Below, in pieces: positions 7,086 through 7,658 of a DNA stretch of 7,658 nt. The stretch lies in assembly GCA_025964295.1 (NCBI GenBank), contig JAOPZD010000308.1, forward strand, positions 1 to 7,658. The letters run 5' to 3'. Under the pieces are notes generated by a model that made no database searches, was not told the DNA's origin, and worked only from the letters and a program-made list of their open reading frames with translations. Origin of the DNA: Conexibacter sp. Its GTDB lineage: Bacteria > Actinomycetota > Thermoleophilia > Solirubrobacterales > Solirubrobacteraceae. Made by a program: the position numbers and the translations under genes. The stretch's first letter is position 1. Each line of letters starts with the position of its first letter.

Positions 7086-7658
7086 CGTCGAGCCGCGCGA
7101 TCGCCGAGACCATCCGGTCCTCGACCTTCTTGGCGCAGGAGGCGCACACCTTGTTCTCGATGAACGAGAACGCGACGCTGCGCCCGCCGGTGGTCGTGCA
7201 GTAGCCCGACAGCGCGCTGACGCCGATCAGCGTGCCGGTCTTGGCGGCGCAGCGGCCCGCGGCGGCGGTCGCGCGCATGCGGGTGCGCAGCGTCCCGGAG
7301 CGGCCGGCGACCGGCAGCGAGGCGCGCCAGGTCGCGGCGCTGTCCTGGCCGTCCATGCGCTGCAGCAGGCGGACGACCTGGCGCGCCGTCGTGCGGTCGG
7401 CGCGGGACAGGCCGGAGCCGTCGACCATCCGGGGGTGGACGCCGAACGTCGCCAGCTGGGCCCGCGCGACCGCGAGGCCCGCGCTCGTCGTGCCGCCCGA
7501 GCCGTACTGCGCGCCGAGCGCCTTGGCGAGCATCTCGGCGTAGAAGTTCTCCGACGGGACGTTGGTCATCGCGATGAGGTTGCCGATCGTCGGCGAGGCC
7601 AGCGTCGCCAGCGGCTGGGCGTCGGCCGCCACGCCGCCGCCGGCGACCGCGGCCAGCC
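7081..7658 (-). CDS. dacB: D-alanyl-D-alanine carboxypeptidase/endopeptidase, PBP4 type (5' partial)
   Basis: Only the C-terminal ~190 residues are in the window; the reading frame is open to the right edge, so the true start and the SxxK serine motif lie outside. Family S13 penicillin-binding proteins act outside the membrane, cleaving the terminal D-Ala or cross-links of peptidoglycan. Two of three active-site motifs are visible: SxN as SEN within NVPSENFYAEMLAKALG, and KTG within CAAKTGTLIGVSALSGYC. The segment MVDGSGLSRADRTTARQVVRLL between them is also typical of PBP4. Four cysteines fall in the last ~56 residues (three before KTG, one after SGY, and a CxxC near the end), possibly disulfides after export. 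The GTG at 7632 is an internal codon, not the start. Shares a hairpin terminator with the convergent GNAT gene. The symbol follows E. coli PBP4. Confidence 0.92.
   Translation of the reverse strand, partial: LAAVAGGGVAADAQPLATLASPTIGNLIAMTNVPSENFYAEMLAKALGAQYGSGGTTSAGLAVARAQLATFGVHPRMVDGSGLSRADRTTARQVVRLLQRMDGQDSAATWRASLPVAGRSGTLRTRMRATAAAGRCAAKTGTLIGVSALSGYCTTTGGRSVAFSFIENKVCASCAKKVEDRMVSAIARLDG

Noticed and set aside
7630..7632. GTG at 7632 as start of the PBP4-type gene
   Set aside because: The frame stays open to the window edge and the protein would lack its SxxK region, so this is an internal valine.

Overview
This is a GC-rich (roughly 70% by eye) bacterial chromosome window that is almost wholly coding. 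GC content, frequent GTG starts, apparent leaderless promoters and the style of RpoA, LigA and the PBP4-type protein point to an actinobacterial lineage. Solirubrobacterales/Thermoleophilia is my best guess, inferred from protein character and not proven. Every gene with a recognisable family is core or common. I see no mobile element, phage gene, CRISPR array, toxin-antitoxin pair, tRNA or rRNA, and no convincing new multi-gene system.

Layout. (1) 12-1355, + strand: the 3' end of the ribosomal-protein operon, rpoA then rplQ, closed by a strong hairpin at 1376-1409. (2) 1411-1986, - strand: a VOC/glyoxalase-fold protein converging on rplQ. (3) 2026-2685, + strand: a seven-helix Bax-inhibitor-1/YccA-type membrane protein, divergent from the VOC gene with only 39 bp between start codons. 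(4) 2722-3465, + strand: truA, whose tail overlaps the end of a convergent 47-residue two-helix membrane protein (3438-3581, - strand). (5) 3694-7061, + strand: a compact run of surE, ligA and a GNAT acetyltransferase, with a 3-nt gap and then a 4-nt overlap. (6) 7081 to the window edge, - strand: the C-terminal part of a PBP4-type D-alanyl-D-alanine carboxypeptidase, converging on the GNAT gene.

How it fits together. rpoA and rplQ supply the transcription and translation machinery. truA modifies tRNA, surE removes phosphate from nucleotides, ligA seals DNA nicks, and the PBP4-type enzyme trims peptidoglycan. surE-ligA-GNAT is probably one transcript. The VOC, YccA-like and 47-residue genes each look separately transcribed.

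The most interesting signals are regulatory and architectural. Three + strand genes (YccA-like, truA, surE) have a TANNNT -10-like hexamer 6-10 nt before the start codon, which suggests leaderless mRNAs. Three GAAC...GTTC inverted repeats with spacers of 2, 5 and 7 nt, all carrying GGAACGGG, lie in the 112 bp between the 47-residue gene and surE. At two convergent junctions the opposing stop codons pair with each other inside an inverted repeat.
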